In this document: positions 44,148-54,431 of the stretch, piece by piece
Layout of the letters: each line of letters opens with the position of its first letter
Position numbering within the stretch: position 1 is the first letter of the stretch
Assembly: GCF_047795645.1 (NCBI RefSeq)
Contig: NZ_CP181045.1
Location: forward strand, 1,364,001-1,428,000
Source: Salipaludibacillus sp047795645
Lineage (GTDB): Bacteria > Bacillota > Bacilli > Bacillales > Salisediminibacteriaceae
Length of the DNA stretch: 64,000 nt
Reading direction: 5' to 3'
The notes under the pieces: model-generated
What the model was told of the DNA's origin: nothing
The model's input: the letters and a program-made list of their open reading frames with translations, nothing else
The model's database searches: none
Made by a program: the position numbers and the translations under genes

Positions 44148-44289
44148 GTGTACGTGGTTATCAGATATTTTAAATTCCCCAGTGTTGCTATCTTGAAAAT
44201 AGAATTTTTAACTGGAACTGGTGGAGTTTATATGGCAATGAACAATAAATTTATCGAAGTAGATAATAAACAATGTGTGGATATAAGTT

Positions 44290-44485
44290 TATCCCTCAAT
44301 CATTATAAAACCAAGGTGTCTTTCTTTAACAATCACATCACATAATACGATCACTAACACTTTTCGAAACCTCGGTTATTCTGGAAAGTTCATGGATAAC
44401 TGCCTGCTTCAGCTTGTTTAAGAGGAGTTAAATTAGCATTTATGTTCTGTCTCACAGCGACAATGTTCCTTTGTCCCCCACTCGT
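44290..44485. repeat. Dispersed ~190-bp repeat, copy 1
   Basis: Shared with 47580-47770 and 55840-56045: CTCAATCATTATA, GATCACTAACACTTTTCGAAAC, TTATTCTGGAA, GACTGCCTGCTTCAGC, AAGAG(G/T)AGTTAA. Confidence 0.85.
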
Positions 44486-44701
44486 TCAAGGTTGCCTCCT
44501 TTCTACCTGCGTTTTTCCCGGAACGACCTGCCCTTCTACTTTGGCTTTATAGGCTGCGATATGGGGGTTGAGGGTAGGCCCGTATTTAGTTAAAATAGCA
44601 TCGATGTTGCGGGCGTCGCGGTCCATCGTCGCGGCTTTCTGCTCGTAGACGAGCCATTCGATGAAATAAATTAGGCTTTGAAAGTCTTCGATGACGGCTT
44701 C
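44486..44701 (-). pseudogene. Small phage-type ORF in frame after the DnaB stop
   Basis: 71 sense codons directly follow the DnaB TAA in the same frame: EAVIEDFQSLIYFIEWLVYEQ, then an ATG at 44626 and DRDARNIDAILTKYGPTLNPHIAAYKAKVEGQ. No start codon precedes the conserved helix, so the gene may begin at 44626 or have lost its start. A fragment of a relative is at 38694-38790. Confidence 0.5.
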
Positions 44702-46030
44702 TTAATAGACGTCTTTGATCGTTCGGATCGCCAATGTGTTTTCCTCCAATGCTGTCATTTCGTCTCGATTCACAAACAGGTTATATTCTTTCTGATAGGT
44801 TAGGTCAACGGTGCCGACAGGGCCTTCGCGTTGTTTGGCGATGATGATTTCGATCGTGTTGTCTGAGACATCGTTTCGGTTGTAATAGTCGTCACGGTAA
44901 AGAAATGCGACGACATCGGCGTCTTGTTCTAGACTGCCTGATTCGCGTAAGTCTGAGAGATTCGGACGTTTATCGGAACGTGATTCGACTCCTCGTGATA
45001 ACTGGGATAGGGCAATGACAGGGACGCCTAGTTCACGAGCCATCGCTTTCAACGAGCGCGAAATCTCGCTTACTTCTTCTTGACGGTTCTGCTTGTTCGC
45101 CGCTGACTTTAGTAGCTGCAGGTAGTCAATAATTATGAAGTGCTGCATGTCCGGGTACTGTCGCATCAGCTTCATTGTTGTCGCATAAATGTCTGGGATC
45201 ATCACGAATGAGCGGTCACAAATGTACAAGTTTTCCTTCGTTAACTGACTGATGGCCTCGGAGTAAGCGTTCCAATCAGCGGCGTCGAACCGTTTCTGTG
45301 GATCACGCAGCTTCTGGGAGTCGATCCGGCTTTTGGCCGAAATCATTCGATTGAGAAACTGCTCTTTGTTCATTTCTAGCGAATACAAATGTCCGAAGGC
45401 GTTCTCTTTCATATGACCCATCGCCACGTTTAAGGCGAACGCGGTTTTGCCAACCGACGGTCTAGCGGCGACGATGATGAACTGTCCTTCGCTGTGGCCA
45501 TTCGTCAATCGGTCATATGTCGTAAATGACGTTGGCAGGCCGCGTTTGACTGTTCCATTCAAGGCTTGTTCATAAATGTTGGTGAGGACGTCTTTTAATT
45601 TGAAATCGTCATCCCGAGCTCCGACAGCTTCAATGTTTTTGACTCCTGTGAGAAATCGATTCACTGTCGCCTCGTCTGTGACGTCGTCGATGTGATTTAG
45701 AAAGTCATGAGCTGCTTGACGTAGCCTTGTTTTTTGCCATGTGCGGATAATGATTTGCTCATAGTTTTTATAAGCGTAAACAGACGGAACGGCTCGCATC
45801 ATCTCGCCGATGTTCACGCGGTGCATGAAGGTTGAGCCAAGACGTTCGAATAGCGTCGCACGATTGATGTCCTCGTCATGATGACTAAGGGTGATCATCG
45901 CTTGGAGCAACTTTTCGTAGCTGGTGGAAAGTTGCTTTGGCTTGACGACGATCTCGCGAACAAGGGAAGGCTCAAGCAAGAGACATCCGAGAAACATTTT
46001 TTCTACTTCAAGATTGTATTGGTCCGCCAC
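44702..46030 (-). CDS. Phage-type replicative DNA helicase (DnaB)
   Basis: 442 residues. The DnaB N-terminal domain (residues 1-110) and RecA-like motor: AARPSVGKTAFALN (Walker A), FIIIDYLQLLK (Walker B), VIALSQLSRGVE and the arginine finger region. A GTG start behind GGGAGGTGA overlaps the upstream gene by 23 bp. Unwinds DNA at the fork; with the two upstream genes it forms a phage or integrative-element replication module. Confidence 0.95.
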   Translation of the reverse strand: MADQYNLEVEKMFLGCLLLEPSLVREIVVKPKQLSTSYEKLLQAMITLSHHDEDINRATLFERLGSTFMHRVNIGEMMRAVPSVYAYKNYEQIIIRTWQKTRLRQAAHDFLNHIDDVTDEATVNRFLTGVKNIEAVGARDDDFKLKDVLTNIYEQALNGTVKRGLPTSFTTYDRLTNGHSEGQFIIVAARPSVGKTAFALNVAMGHMKENAFGHLYSLEMNKEQFLNRMISAKSRIDSQKLRDPQKRFDAADWNAYSEAISQLTKENLYICDRSFVMIPDIYATTMKLMRQYPDMQHFIIIDYLQLLKSAANKQNRQEEVSEISRSLKAMARELGVPVIALSQLSRGVESRSDKRPNLSDLRESGSLEQDADVVAFLYRDDYYNRNDVSDNTIEIIIAKQREGPVGTVDLTYQKEYNLFVNRDEMTALEENTLAIRTIKDVY

Positions 46031-46289
46031 TGGCGTTCACCTCCCACTTGTCAATGATGCGAAGTACTTGCTTGTTCCGCTCTTGTCGAGGTGTTTCGTA
46101 TAGATCGTACACGAGAGGTGGAAATTTACTTGTTGCGACGTAACGATCAAGACGCTCGATCACCTCTTCGTATGACTGTGTTTGCATAAGGCGATGCCAT
46201 GCGATGGCGGTCTCTGGTTGCAACGTGATTTCCCCTGGAAATAAGCGATCGATTTCTTGCAATAACCGGGCGGTCTCTTTCAAGGTCAT
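46008..46289 (-). CDS. G39P-like helicase loader/inhibitor
   Basis: 93 residues. TARLLQEIDRLFPGEI...AWHRLMQTQSYEEVIERLDRYVATSKFPPLVYDL is the pattern of phage SPP1 G39P-type loaders, including SKFPP. The disordered C-terminus would bind the helicase. Sits between the initiator-like gene and DnaB, the usual order. Confidence 0.82.
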   Translation of the reverse strand: MTLKETARLLQEIDRLFPGEITLQPETAIAWHRLMQTQSYEEVIERLDRYVATSKFPPLVYDLYETPRQERNKQVLRIIDKWEVNASGGPIQS

Positions 46290-46292
46290 TGG

Positions 46293-47165
46293 TCATTCCA
46301 ACTCCTTTACAAATTGTTCAAACGCCGATTCTTGTGAGGGTCCGCCTTCATTTAAATATGCTTCAAACTTCGTTCCAAACAGCGTTTCTGGGCGTAAATA
46401 CTTATTCATGTCAGGATTGTTGATCCACTGCATTGTTTTCGTATCGATGACCTTTTTAAAATCAGGGAAATGATGGTTCTCTTTCCATCTCGCTCTGATC
46501 AATTCTTGTGTTTTTCGCACCGTAGCTTTGAAGTTTTTGTCTGTCCGCTCATTCAAATAGGTAATAATCTCACTGTAAGGGATGTCGGTAGTCTCTGAAG
46601 GACTTTCTTCGGGTATTTCTACTAGTGGTTCCTTTGTAGGTGCGATTTCTTCAGCTTCCTCCGTGACTAACTCGACTGAAAACGGAAGTTTTTCGGAGGA
46701 TGTCGCTAGGAGCTCACGGTCGTCTCCAGCTACAGCTACTGGTTCAGGAGTAGAAGGGATCGGCATTTTATAACCTTCTAAATACAAGCCAATGTGGTTG
46801 AGGTCTTTCTGGATCTTAATCAGGTTGACTCTGAATTGCTTTGTTCGATCCCACTTCATTTTTTGGTTCGAGCGTTCATCTAGCCAACCTGCTTCGATAA
46901 GTTTGGCTAGATAACGACGAATCGATGACGGGGCCATGTTCGTCAACGTATCTTCGGCGAGTTCGCTCGCGGTTTTATAAAACCATCCATGAGTCAGCTC
47001 CATTTCAGATTGCTCATTTCGTTTTTTCTCTTCGGCAATAAATCGGTCAAAGTCTCTGACACACTGGGACCAGTAAATCATTTGGTTGAGCACAATTGCC
47101 AATTTATAATCTCCGGTTAACTCCAATAACTCTTCTTTAATCACAGATCGTTTAAATCCTCTCAT
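46293..47165 (-). CDS. Phage replication initiator-like protein (Phg_2220_C)
   Basis: 290 residues. An N-terminal winged-helix region (TASELAEDTLTNMAPSSIRRYLAKLIEAGWL) and a C-terminal phage conserved domain: YLNERTDKNFKATVRKTQELIRAR...FKKVIDTKTMQW...YLRPETLFGTKFEAYLN. The ATG at 47165 has GGAGGGTGAT. It probably opens the origin and recruits the loader and helicase. Confidence 0.9.
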   Translation of the reverse strand: MRGFKRSVIKEELLELTGDYKLAIVLNQMIYWSQCVRDFDRFIAEEKKRNEQSEMELTHGWFYKTASELAEDTLTNMAPSSIRRYLAKLIEAGWLDERSNQKMKWDRTKQFRVNLIKIQKDLNHIGLYLEGYKMPIPSTPEPVAVAGDDRELLATSSEKLPFSVELVTEEAEEIAPTKEPLVEIPEESPSETTDIPYSEIITYLNERTDKNFKATVRKTQELIRARWKENHHFPDFKKVIDTKTMQWINNPDMNKYLRPETLFGTKFEAYLNEGGPSQESAFEQFVKELE

Positions 47166-47239
47166 GTAAATCACCCTCCGCTTTTTATTATCGACTTTCA
47201 CTAACTAAATACAGACGACAATCAAAAAAGGAGGAGGAA

Positions 47240-47275
47240 AAGTTGGAAGCGCAGGGACGGTTCTCCTGCTTCCTA
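47240..47275. repeat. GGGACGGTTC-type hairpin
   Basis: GGAAGC..AGG / CCT..GCTTCC around GGGACGGTTCT; same family as 42779-42826. Confidence 0.6.
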
Positions 47276-47579
47276 AAACTACATTTTTCAGATGGATGAA
47301 ATATAAAATAAGTTTTTGGGAGAGGATTTAAAGAGGATGGCAACTCGTTGTTAGGAGCAGGAGATCTCTGTATGTATTTTCTGAAGTAATCTCTGTAAGT
47401 AATCTCTGGTATTGCAGCTTTATCGTGGGTTTTTGAGAGTTAGCATGTGGAAAGTCGAAAAGAATGATGGAAGGTTTCGAAACGTCAATATGGCGCAGGA
47501 GGCGATGTTTTCGAAAAAGTAGAAAACTCATATTCATGTTTCGTCAGTACAGGGGGAGAAAGAGGGACATAAAATCTAA

Positions 47580-47770
47580 AGAACTTTCCTTATTTTGACG
47601 TTTCCATCACTTATTACGATCACTAAAATTTTTCGAAACCCCGATTATTCTGGAACGTTGGTGGATGACTGCCTGCTTCAGCTTTTTTAAGAGTAGTTAA
47701 AGCAACATTTCTCTTCTTCTGTCTCTAATTACAGATAAACAAACAGGGACAAGGTACCTGTGTCCCCTAA
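47580..47770. repeat. Dispersed ~190-bp repeat, copy 2
   Basis: Same blocks as 44290-44485, ending in CAGGGACAAGGTACCTGTG with TGTCCCC, a GGGACA dyad. Confidence 0.85.
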
Positions 47771-47783
47771 TTATAAATGACAT

Positions 47784-47817
47784 AAGGTGCCGATAGAGTG
47801 TAATCTAATGGCACCTT
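47784..47817 (-). terminator. Terminator of the aspartyl-protease pair
   Basis: AAGGTGCC / GGCACCTT with AT-rich flanks. Duplicated near 36290-36322. Confidence 0.65.
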
Positions 47818-47846
47818 TTGCACGTGTTAAGGTTTAATCGAAAACT

Positions 47847-48230
47847 TTAAACGGATAAATTAAACTGCTTTAGGTCAATAACCAAGCCAACTTCTTTCAT
47901 AAAATCATAACCAATGATACCATCAATTTCTAAACCATATTCCATGGACCCAAGTTCTATAAGAAAATTGGAAATCCTTATACCATCTGCGATAGCAATT
48001 TCACCAATTTTTTTCGTGTATATAAACTCTAGTCCTCCGACTCCTTGAATTGTTTGAGTTACATCATTAGCTTCTGGTTTTACCCCTATTTCTTCTAACC
48101 TATTGACATTAAAGATAGTTCCAGCAGAACCAGTATCAATTAAAACCTTTTCTAATTTCATCCTTTGTCCACGAAAAGTTACTGTTGCCTTTATAAATGG
48201 TAATCCCGACACTTCTTGTATCTTAATCAT
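47847..48230 (-). CDS. Retropepsin-like aspartyl protease
   Basis: 127 residues. VLIDTGSAGTIFNV has the DTG catalytic triad residue (around residue 32), and IDGIIGYDFM the conserved hydrophobic-Gly stretch, as in single-domain retropepsin-like proteases that dimerise. It overlaps the upstream gene by 4 bp. Substrate unknown. Confidence 0.85.
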   Translation of the reverse strand: MIKIQEVSGLPFIKATVTFRGQRMKLEKVLIDTGSAGTIFNVNRLEEIGVKPEANDVTQTIQGVGGLEFIYTKKIGEIAIADGIRISNFLIELGSMEYGLEIDGIIGYDFMKEVGLVIDLKQFNLSV

Positions 48231-48484
48231 ATTTTTCTAAGTCCTGCCCATTTTTTCTCACGTATATCGAGATCTTCTCTGGAAGTATGAAAAAAGTAAA
48301 GTTCACGATTAGGCTTTTGCTTGTGTAATTCAGTATGACGGTGAAATGCTTTCATAGAATCATCAAACGAGTCAATTACAGCAATGTCATCTACAATTCG
48401 AAAATTACTATCAGAGTGTGCTTCAATGGCTTCAAATACAACCCATTTATCAGGATAGGCTTTTCTAACGTCTTCCCATAACAT
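48227..48484 (-). CDS. Conserved protein coupled to the aspartyl protease
   Basis: 85 residues: LWEDVRKAYPDKWVVFEAIEAHSDSNFRIVDDIAVID...RELYFFHTSREDL. Small alpha/beta, soluble. The 4-bp ATGA overlap with the protease gene implies tight coupling. This pair is often seen together in bacteria, and the partner's role is unknown. GGGGGAG precedes the ATG. Confidence 0.8.
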   Translation of the reverse strand: MLWEDVRKAYPDKWVVFEAIEAHSDSNFRIVDDIAVIDSFDDSMKAFHRHTELHKQKPNRELYFFHTSREDLDIREKKWAGLRKI

Positions 48485-48679
48485 TCCTACTCCCCCTTAA
48501 TGCAACAGTAATATCTTAATCTTATTTTATCAGACATTGATCAAAAATACCCCAAAAAAGACATCGTGCATCCACTTAACAGGAATAAGCATGAAAGTAA
48601 CAGGTTTGCTTTATTCTGAATATTAAATTCTATTATCTTTTCAAGAAATTCGTAATTAACTAGATCAATCCATTCAATT

Positions 48680-48760
48680 CAGAACAAGTGCATTTCTGTT
48701 CCGACTCTAATTACAGATAAACAAACAGGGACAAGGTACCTGTCCCGGTGTCCCCAAAAA
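48680..48760. repeat. Partial GGGACA repeat
   Basis: TTCTGTTCCGACTCTAATTACAGATAAACAAA, then the dyad GGGACAAGGTACCTGTCCC; the same tail as copies at 47770 and 56030. Confidence 0.8.
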
Positions 48761-48805
48761 AAGTGACCCCCAGTGCCGTATAACTTTACAGCACTGGGGA
48801 TCACT
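48754..48805 (-). terminator. Strong terminator of the surface protein gene
   Basis: AGTGATCCCCAGTGC / GCACTGGGGGTCACT followed by TTTTTTT on minus. Confidence 0.9.
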
Positions 48806-48824
48806 AGGCACAGTAGCGAATAAC

Positions 48825-51800
48825 TTATACCATATCAATCTTTTTTCTTCTACTGAAGAAAACGATTAGACCAACTGAAAGGAAAGCAAGCCCTAAGAAA
48901 AGGTAATTATAAAAGTTCGTTGCTGTTACTGGTAGTTTATCTTCTGATGATTCCTCCTCTTTTTCAACGTCTCCTGCGCCTTCATTTTCTTCTGTATCTT
49001 CATCTTTTTCTAAACTGTCATCCTCTCCTACAGATTCATCTTTTCCTATACTGTTATCCTCTCCTGTACCTTCATCTTCCACTATACTGTCATCTTCTCC
49101 CGTACCTTCATCTTCCACTATACTGTTATCTTCTCCTGTATCAGTGGTAGGATCCGATTCAAACAGAGCGAACGTACTGAAGCGGTCCACTTCGATGGCG
49201 AGGCCGTGGATGACGCCGTCCTCATCAAGTACACGGGTAGGGTCCACGATGCGTGTGTCGCCGTTACTGTGTTGAATATACACGCCCACTGAGTTGAGGT
49301 AGGTCGTTAAATCCGTCCCCGACCTGTCCGTATCAAATGGGAAGACGAGTTCCGTTTTCCTTGGCGCGTGATCTGCTTCTATGATTACGGGTGGTCCGAG
49401 GAGGGAAATGCGACTTGCTCTCCTCAACGTCTGGATATCTTGGGAATTGTGGATATCCCAAATGTCCGCTTCCACCTTTGCACGATCATCTTCTTCATTT
49501 ACACGGGCAAAGCTGAAATTCAAGGCCTCACTGATTTCTCCTTCAGCCAGTGGAGGCAGATTAATCGTAGCGTCCGATGTCTCGATGATAAGCATGCGAT
49601 TCTCTGCCTGTATGCGCTCAGCCAATTCCTGAGTGAAGGAGAGACGTAATTTATCGGCAGTTGCTCCATCATTATTCAGTCGCAAATGAATCGCTTCCCT
49701 TTCACTGGATTGTGACAAGGCGCTTTCCAGATGGGACAGCGCAAAGTTCAATTGTTCCACTGTCGTGCCATCCGGCATTATGTCAAACTCCATGTCGACG
49801 GTGATGCTATTTCCGTTTAAGGATACAGACCTGCCGTCGTTATCCTCCGGTTCAGTTGATGGTGGAGGCGTTGGTAGGGATGCACGATCCACGTTTAGCG
49901 TATACACTTTTTCGATGGTATCAAGTTCTGCAGTTACCTTGACTTCAATGACATTGCTGCCTGTTGTCAGGTTCACTTCGCTTTGGTTATCATCAGTCAG
50001 CACCTCTCCGTTGACGGTGACGGTTCCCTCTTCAGAAGAGGAAATGCCTTCAACAATCAGGGTGTTGACGGGATGTGAGACCTGAACGTGATAAGTTGTT
50101 TCTTCTGATGTAAAACTTGGATCAAGGGTGACAGCATTCCCATTGGCTAGAAGCTTTAGAGATCCCAAATCAGCGTTGTTGTCAAAGATGTTATCAACGG
50201 TAATGGTTGCAATTTGTCTGTTTCCAAGCAGGTCCTGGACGAAAACCGTATAGGTGCCGTTTTCCGAAACCGTAAACTCCCGTTCCTGTGAGATGTCGTG
50301 TCCTGTTGTTTCAAAATCCTCCATCTCTTTTTCCCCGTATGACCACTGAATCATATCTGTATCATTAACATCCGCTGAACCTGATACGCTTTCGGTTACC
50401 TTGATGGTAACCGGATCACCGGTCGGTTCGGATGAATCTGACTCAAGGGTGATGGTAGGTCTTTCGGTAATGATGTTGTCCACAGAAATCGACTCCACGA
50501 CTTCATACCCGACTGTATCTCTAGCAAAGACGGTATACGTTCCGTTATCTTCTACATGGAAATCGTCCACAAATGGTTCACCTTCAGCTTCAAAATAGGT
50601 GGTACCGTGCTGTCCGGAAGCCCACTTCGTTACTTCAATGCTGTTTCCGACACCTTCACCTGATACCTCCGATGTAACAGCGATTTCGACCAGTTGATTG
50701 GTCACGGTATCCGGAGTAATCGACCAGGACAGCGTCGGAGAATCGGAGACGATGTTTTCAACTTCAAGAGTTGCCGTGGTGATGTTTCCAGCAACATCGC
50801 GCGCATAAAGGGTGTAGGACCCATTCTCAGTGAGTGTGAATGAATCTGTGAAAAGTGAACCTTCCGCTTCTATTTGGGCTGCATCAATATCTCCCACAGC
50901 CCACTTTAAGGCGTCAATGTCACTGTCGATACCGTCTGCTGTGACGTTAACTTCAACGTTTTCCTTTGTAGGACCATCAGAATTCAAAGTAAAATCAATG
51001 ATTGGCAGTGTTCGATCGATGTTCTTTACCGTGATCGTTTCCACTGCTTCATTTCCTGCTTCATCTCCGGCATACACGGTATACGTACCGTTTTCACTGA
51101 CGTCAAAACTGCCTGTGAATGCTTCTCCTTCATCGGTAAAGTAGGCTTTTTCTTCCTCCCCTGCTGCCCACTTTCTCTCCGCTATACCACTTCCCGTTCC
51201 GTCGATGTCGGCTGTGATCTCCACGTCCTCATTGGTCGGGTCTTCTGTATTTCGTGTTAAGTTGATCGTTGGATCCTTCTTATCGATGTTTGTTACTGTG
51301 ATCGATTCTACAGCTTCATTTCCTGCTTCATCTCCGGCATACACGGTATACGTGCCGTTTTCACTGACATCAAAGCTGCCTGTGAACGCTTCTCCTTCAT
51401 CGGTAAAGTAGGCTTTTTCTTCCTCCCCTGCTGTCCACTTTCTCTCCGCTATACCACTTCCCGTTCCGTCGATGTCAGCTGTGATCTCCACGTCCTCATT
51501 GGTCGGATCTTCTGTATTTGGTGTTAAGCTGATCGTTGGATCCGATTTATCAATGTTCGTTATTGTGATTGTTTCCACTGCTTCATTTCCTGCATCATCT
51601 CGGGCATACACGGTATACGTGCCGTTTTCACTGACGTTAAAGCTGTCTGTGAATGCTTCTCCTTCATCGGTAAAGTAGGCTTTTTCTTCCTCCCCTGCTG
51701 CCCACTTTCTCTCCGTGATGCCGCTTCCCGTTCCATCAATGTCGGCTATGATCTCCACATCTTCATTGGTCGGGTCCTCTGTATTCAGAGTTAGTGAAAT

Positions 51801-53576
51801 GAGTGGAATGACAGTATTCAAAATAATATTATCACTATACACATCTGATAAATTTCCTTGATCATCTCTCAATTGCATATAAACCGTTTTAATTCCATCT
51901 CCACTTGCTAATGTCCATGGTTTCACAGAATCCGCAGCTTCCCAATCACTCCAGTCAGTTTCATCATTAGAAAAACTCATTTCAACTGGATCATCATAAG
52001 TCACACTTAATACCACGTCCAATTCGTTTGTATAGGACGCTCCACCATTAATTTCTACCATTCCAGTTGGAGGTGACTTTATTCGTGTGAACGTAATTGT
52101 ATATGTTTTTATTGTTCCATCTTGGGCTGTCACTTCTACAGGAATTGCATTTGCTCCTATATTCAGAGGAATAGTACTTGACGCATCGCCACTTACTACT
52201 TCACCTCCAGCCACGGTTACTGCGGCCGTTCCATCTGCTACCGTTGGTGTCACAGTGATACTACTTACTTCATTCCCGACGCTAGATGTATAGCTTAATG
52301 TATTGGCATCAAAGGTCGGATCTAATATTCCTTCACTCATTTTTAGGTCACTTAGGTCTGCATTATTTGATAATCGAGTGACATTTATGGTGTATGTTTT
52401 TGTTTTTCCATCTTGTGCTGACACTTCTACTGGAATTGAATTCGCTCCTACACTCAGCGTAATTGCACTGGATGCATCGCCACTTACTACTCCGACTGCA
52501 TCCACGGTTACTGCGGCCATTTCATCAGCAACCTCTGGGGTCACACTGATACTACTTACTTCATTCCCGACGCTAGACGTATAGCTTAATGTATTGGCAT
52601 CAAAGGTGGGATCTAATGTTCCTACACTCATTGTTAAGTCGCTTAGATCTGCATTACTTGATTGAGCTCTTGTCACATTAATTGTATATGTTTTTGCCGT
52701 TCCGTCTTGGGCTGTCACTTCTACTGGAATCCAATTTGCTCCTATACTCAGAGGAATAGCACTTGAGACACCACCACTTACTACTCCATCTCCACCCACG
52801 GTTACTGCGGCCATTTCATCAGCAACCTCTGGGGTCACACTGATACTACTTACTTCATTCCCGACGCTAGACGTATAGCTTAATGTATTGGCATCAAAAG
52901 TGGGGTCTAATGTTCCTGCACTCATTGTTAAGTCGCTTAGATCTGCATTACTTGATTGCGGTGTATAGGTAACCCTCAGAAAAGTCTCCTTATCTATTCT
53001 GGGAGTATTTCTTGAATGTAAATAAACTAATGTATTTCCTGACATCGCAGTATCATTACCAGTTATTACAAATGTAGCCTTATCACTTCCCGCTTGATTA
53101 TTCCTAAAATAATCAGTAACTTCAATACTATGTCTTCCTGTCCCAAATCCTTTGTTTTGATCTAATGTAAAGATTGGACCAGTTTCATCTTTATTTGTAG
53201 GAAATCCATGACCAATTTCAACTTCACTCCAATCATTATCCCCAGATCCCCAAAATTGTAGATACGATTCTGTTTCAGCTTCGAAAACATAAACAGATAA
53301 TTCAGCTGATTGAATGTTTGAAGAGACCTCACTAGTATCAAATTTAATGGCAGTCTCAAGAATTCCATAGCCATCCTGATAGCCAGCATAGTGATATCCA
53401 TTCTCTCCATCAGGATAGTATTGCGTATCAATTTTTACTGTGTCCATTTCTACAGGCAAATCTACTGTTACAGAATGACTATTAGCTCCACTTGGAATAG
53501 TGTCCATAGAAAATAAAAATGAAACAACAATAATAAATACAAAACCCCATAACCCCTTCTTTTTTACCATCCCCAT
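48825..53576 (-). CDS. Giant sortase-anchored repeat surface protein
   Basis: 1583 residues. Signal peptide (1-32); a DNRLRE-like beta domain (about 35-205); three cadherin-like beta-sandwich repeats (NADLSDL..LDPTF..LSYTSSV, about 208-500); an Ig-like block of 89-residue repeats (PT(N/K)EDVEITADIDGTGSGI, about 590-850) and more distant ones to 1160; a fourth cadherin-like unit; a domain ending VDRFSTFALFES; an acidic repeat tail (GEDNSIVEDEG); then LPVTA, a hydrophobic span and RRKK. LPxTA suits class D-type sortases of Bacillus. Adhesion or sheath role is inferred. AAGGAGGAG precedes the ATG. Confidence 0.9.
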   Translation of the reverse strand: MGMVKKKGLWGFVFIIVVSFLFSMDTIPSGANSHSVTVDLPVEMDTVKIDTQYYPDGENGYHYAGYQDGYGILETAIKFDTSEVSSNIQSAELSVYVFEAETESYLQFWGSGDNDWSEVEIGHGFPTNKDETGPIFTLDQNKGFGTGRHSIEVTDYFRNNQAGSDKATFVITGNDTAMSGNTLVYLHSRNTPRIDKETFLRVTYTPQSSNADLSDLTMSAGTLDPTFDANTLSYTSSVGNEVSSISVTPEVADEMAAVTVGGDGVVSGGVSSAIPLSIGANWIPVEVTAQDGTAKTYTINVTRAQSSNADLSDLTMSVGTLDPTFDANTLSYTSSVGNEVSSISVTPEVADEMAAVTVDAVGVVSGDASSAITLSVGANSIPVEVSAQDGKTKTYTINVTRLSNNADLSDLKMSEGILDPTFDANTLSYTSSVGNEVSSITVTPTVADGTAAVTVAGGEVVSGDASSTIPLNIGANAIPVEVTAQDGTIKTYTITFTRIKSPPTGMVEINGGASYTNELDVVLSVTYDDPVEMSFSNDETDWSDWEAADSVKPWTLASGDGIKTVYMQLRDDQGNLSDVYSDNIILNTVIPLISLTLNTEDPTNEDVEIIADIDGTGSGITERKWAAGEEEKAYFTDEGEAFTDSFNVSENGTYTVYARDDAGNEAVETITITNIDKSDPTISLTPNTEDPTNEDVEITADIDGTGSGIAERKWTAGEEEKAYFTDEGEAFTGSFDVSENGTYTVYAGDEAGNEAVESITVTNIDKKDPTINLTRNTEDPTNEDVEITADIDGTGSGIAERKWAAGEEEKAYFTDEGEAFTGSFDVSENGTYTVYAGDEAGNEAVETITVKNIDRTLPIIDFTLNSDGPTKENVEVNVTADGIDSDIDALKWAVGDIDAAQIEAEGSLFTDSFTLTENGSYTLYARDVAGNITTATLEVENIVSDSPTLSWSITPDTVTNQLVEIAVTSEVSGEGVGNSIEVTKWASGQHGTTYFEAEGEPFVDDFHVEDNGTYTVFARDTVGYEVVESISVDNIITERPTITLESDSSEPTGDPVTIKVTESVSGSADVNDTDMIQWSYGEKEMEDFETTGHDISQEREFTVSENGTYTVFVQDLLGNRQIATITVDNIFDNNADLGSLKLLANGNAVTLDPSFTSEETTYHVQVSHPVNTLIVEGISSSEEGTVTVNGEVLTDDNQSEVNLTTGSNVIEVKVTAELDTIEKVYTLNVDRASLPTPPPSTEPEDNDGRSVSLNGNSITVDMEFDIMPDGTTVEQLNFALSHLESALSQSSEREAIHLRLNNDGATADKLRLSFTQELAERIQAENRMLIIETSDATINLPPLAEGEISEALNFSFARVNEEDDRAKVEADIWDIHNSQDIQTLRRASRISLLGPPVIIEADHAPRKTELVFPFDTDRSGTDLTTYLNSVGVYIQHSNGDTRIVDPTRVLDEDGVIHGLAIEVDRFSTFALFESDPTTDTGEDNSIVEDEGTGEDDSIVEDEGTGEDNSIGKDESVGEDDSLEKDEDTEENEGAGDVEKEEESSEDKLPVTATNFYNYLFLGLAFLSVGLIVFFSRRKKIDMV

Positions 53577-54431
53577 ACTATTCTCCTCCTTGTCGAATTA
53601 CCACTATAAACTGACCGACCACCACTGCCAAATTAATTAAGAATACTGCCAAGCCCTATGTTGAAAACTCATTCTTTCTAGTAGATTCGTAAAGCTTGTA
53701 TTAAAATTCTTCATCGTTCACCACCGACTACTTCATTGGAATCATGGCTCTATTCAGTCATTTAAACGTAGCAATTGCTTTCGTTCCATCATTTTCTCCA
53801 AATTGATCTCTTTCTGAATATCTATAATCTGGTTCATTTACGGAAACAAGCATAGTACCATAATGGAAATGACATAAAACAAAACATTCCCTACTTTTCT
53901 CATACCACTCATGTATTATAAAAAATTTACTAGGCTCGCTCCAAATTGTGCAAAGGCATAATATAATGAAAAAAATAAAGCCTTTTGTACCATTCGAACC
54001 AGCCGACTTTTCTCTATATTTACGGTCACTATAATGGAAACGGTCATCGCTTTATATAAAATAAATCATAATTTTATGTTATTAGTCATTATCTTTCAAA
54101 AAAACCGCTACTCAAAGGCCTCTCGACAACAATTAATTCCAAATAATTCTAACAATAGAAATATTCACAAGGGAATGGTGAGAACGATTTTATGTAAAAC
54201 GTAAGAGTTTCATAAATTGCATATACGTTCCCTAACAAGTATGTAAAACCTAGTGCCAAGAGCAGATAGAGCTTAATCTCTATAATAAATTTCAATCCGA
54301 ATGCCACTCCGCTAATTTTATATTGACAATTTAGTCAAGTATCAGCATTTTATAAGAAAACATCTTACTAGCAACAAACTGAAATAAATCGTACACTATA
54401 ATTAACGAATATGCTGAAAGGATGAGGTCTT
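53577..54431. other. Divergent intergenic region, no gene seen
   Basis: About 850 bp between the surface protein and the AraC gene. AT-rich, with only very short frames, one of 27 codons. Probably the control region of both. Confidence 0.5.

Noticed and set aside
44290..44345. Small plus-strand ORF ending near 44345
   Set aside because: Its 3' half lies in the dispersed 190-bp repeat and the rest has no ribosome site.
49765..52584. Several plus-strand frames opposite the surface protein
   Set aside because: They are antisense shadows of the repeated coding sequence, with matching periodicity and no ribosome sites.
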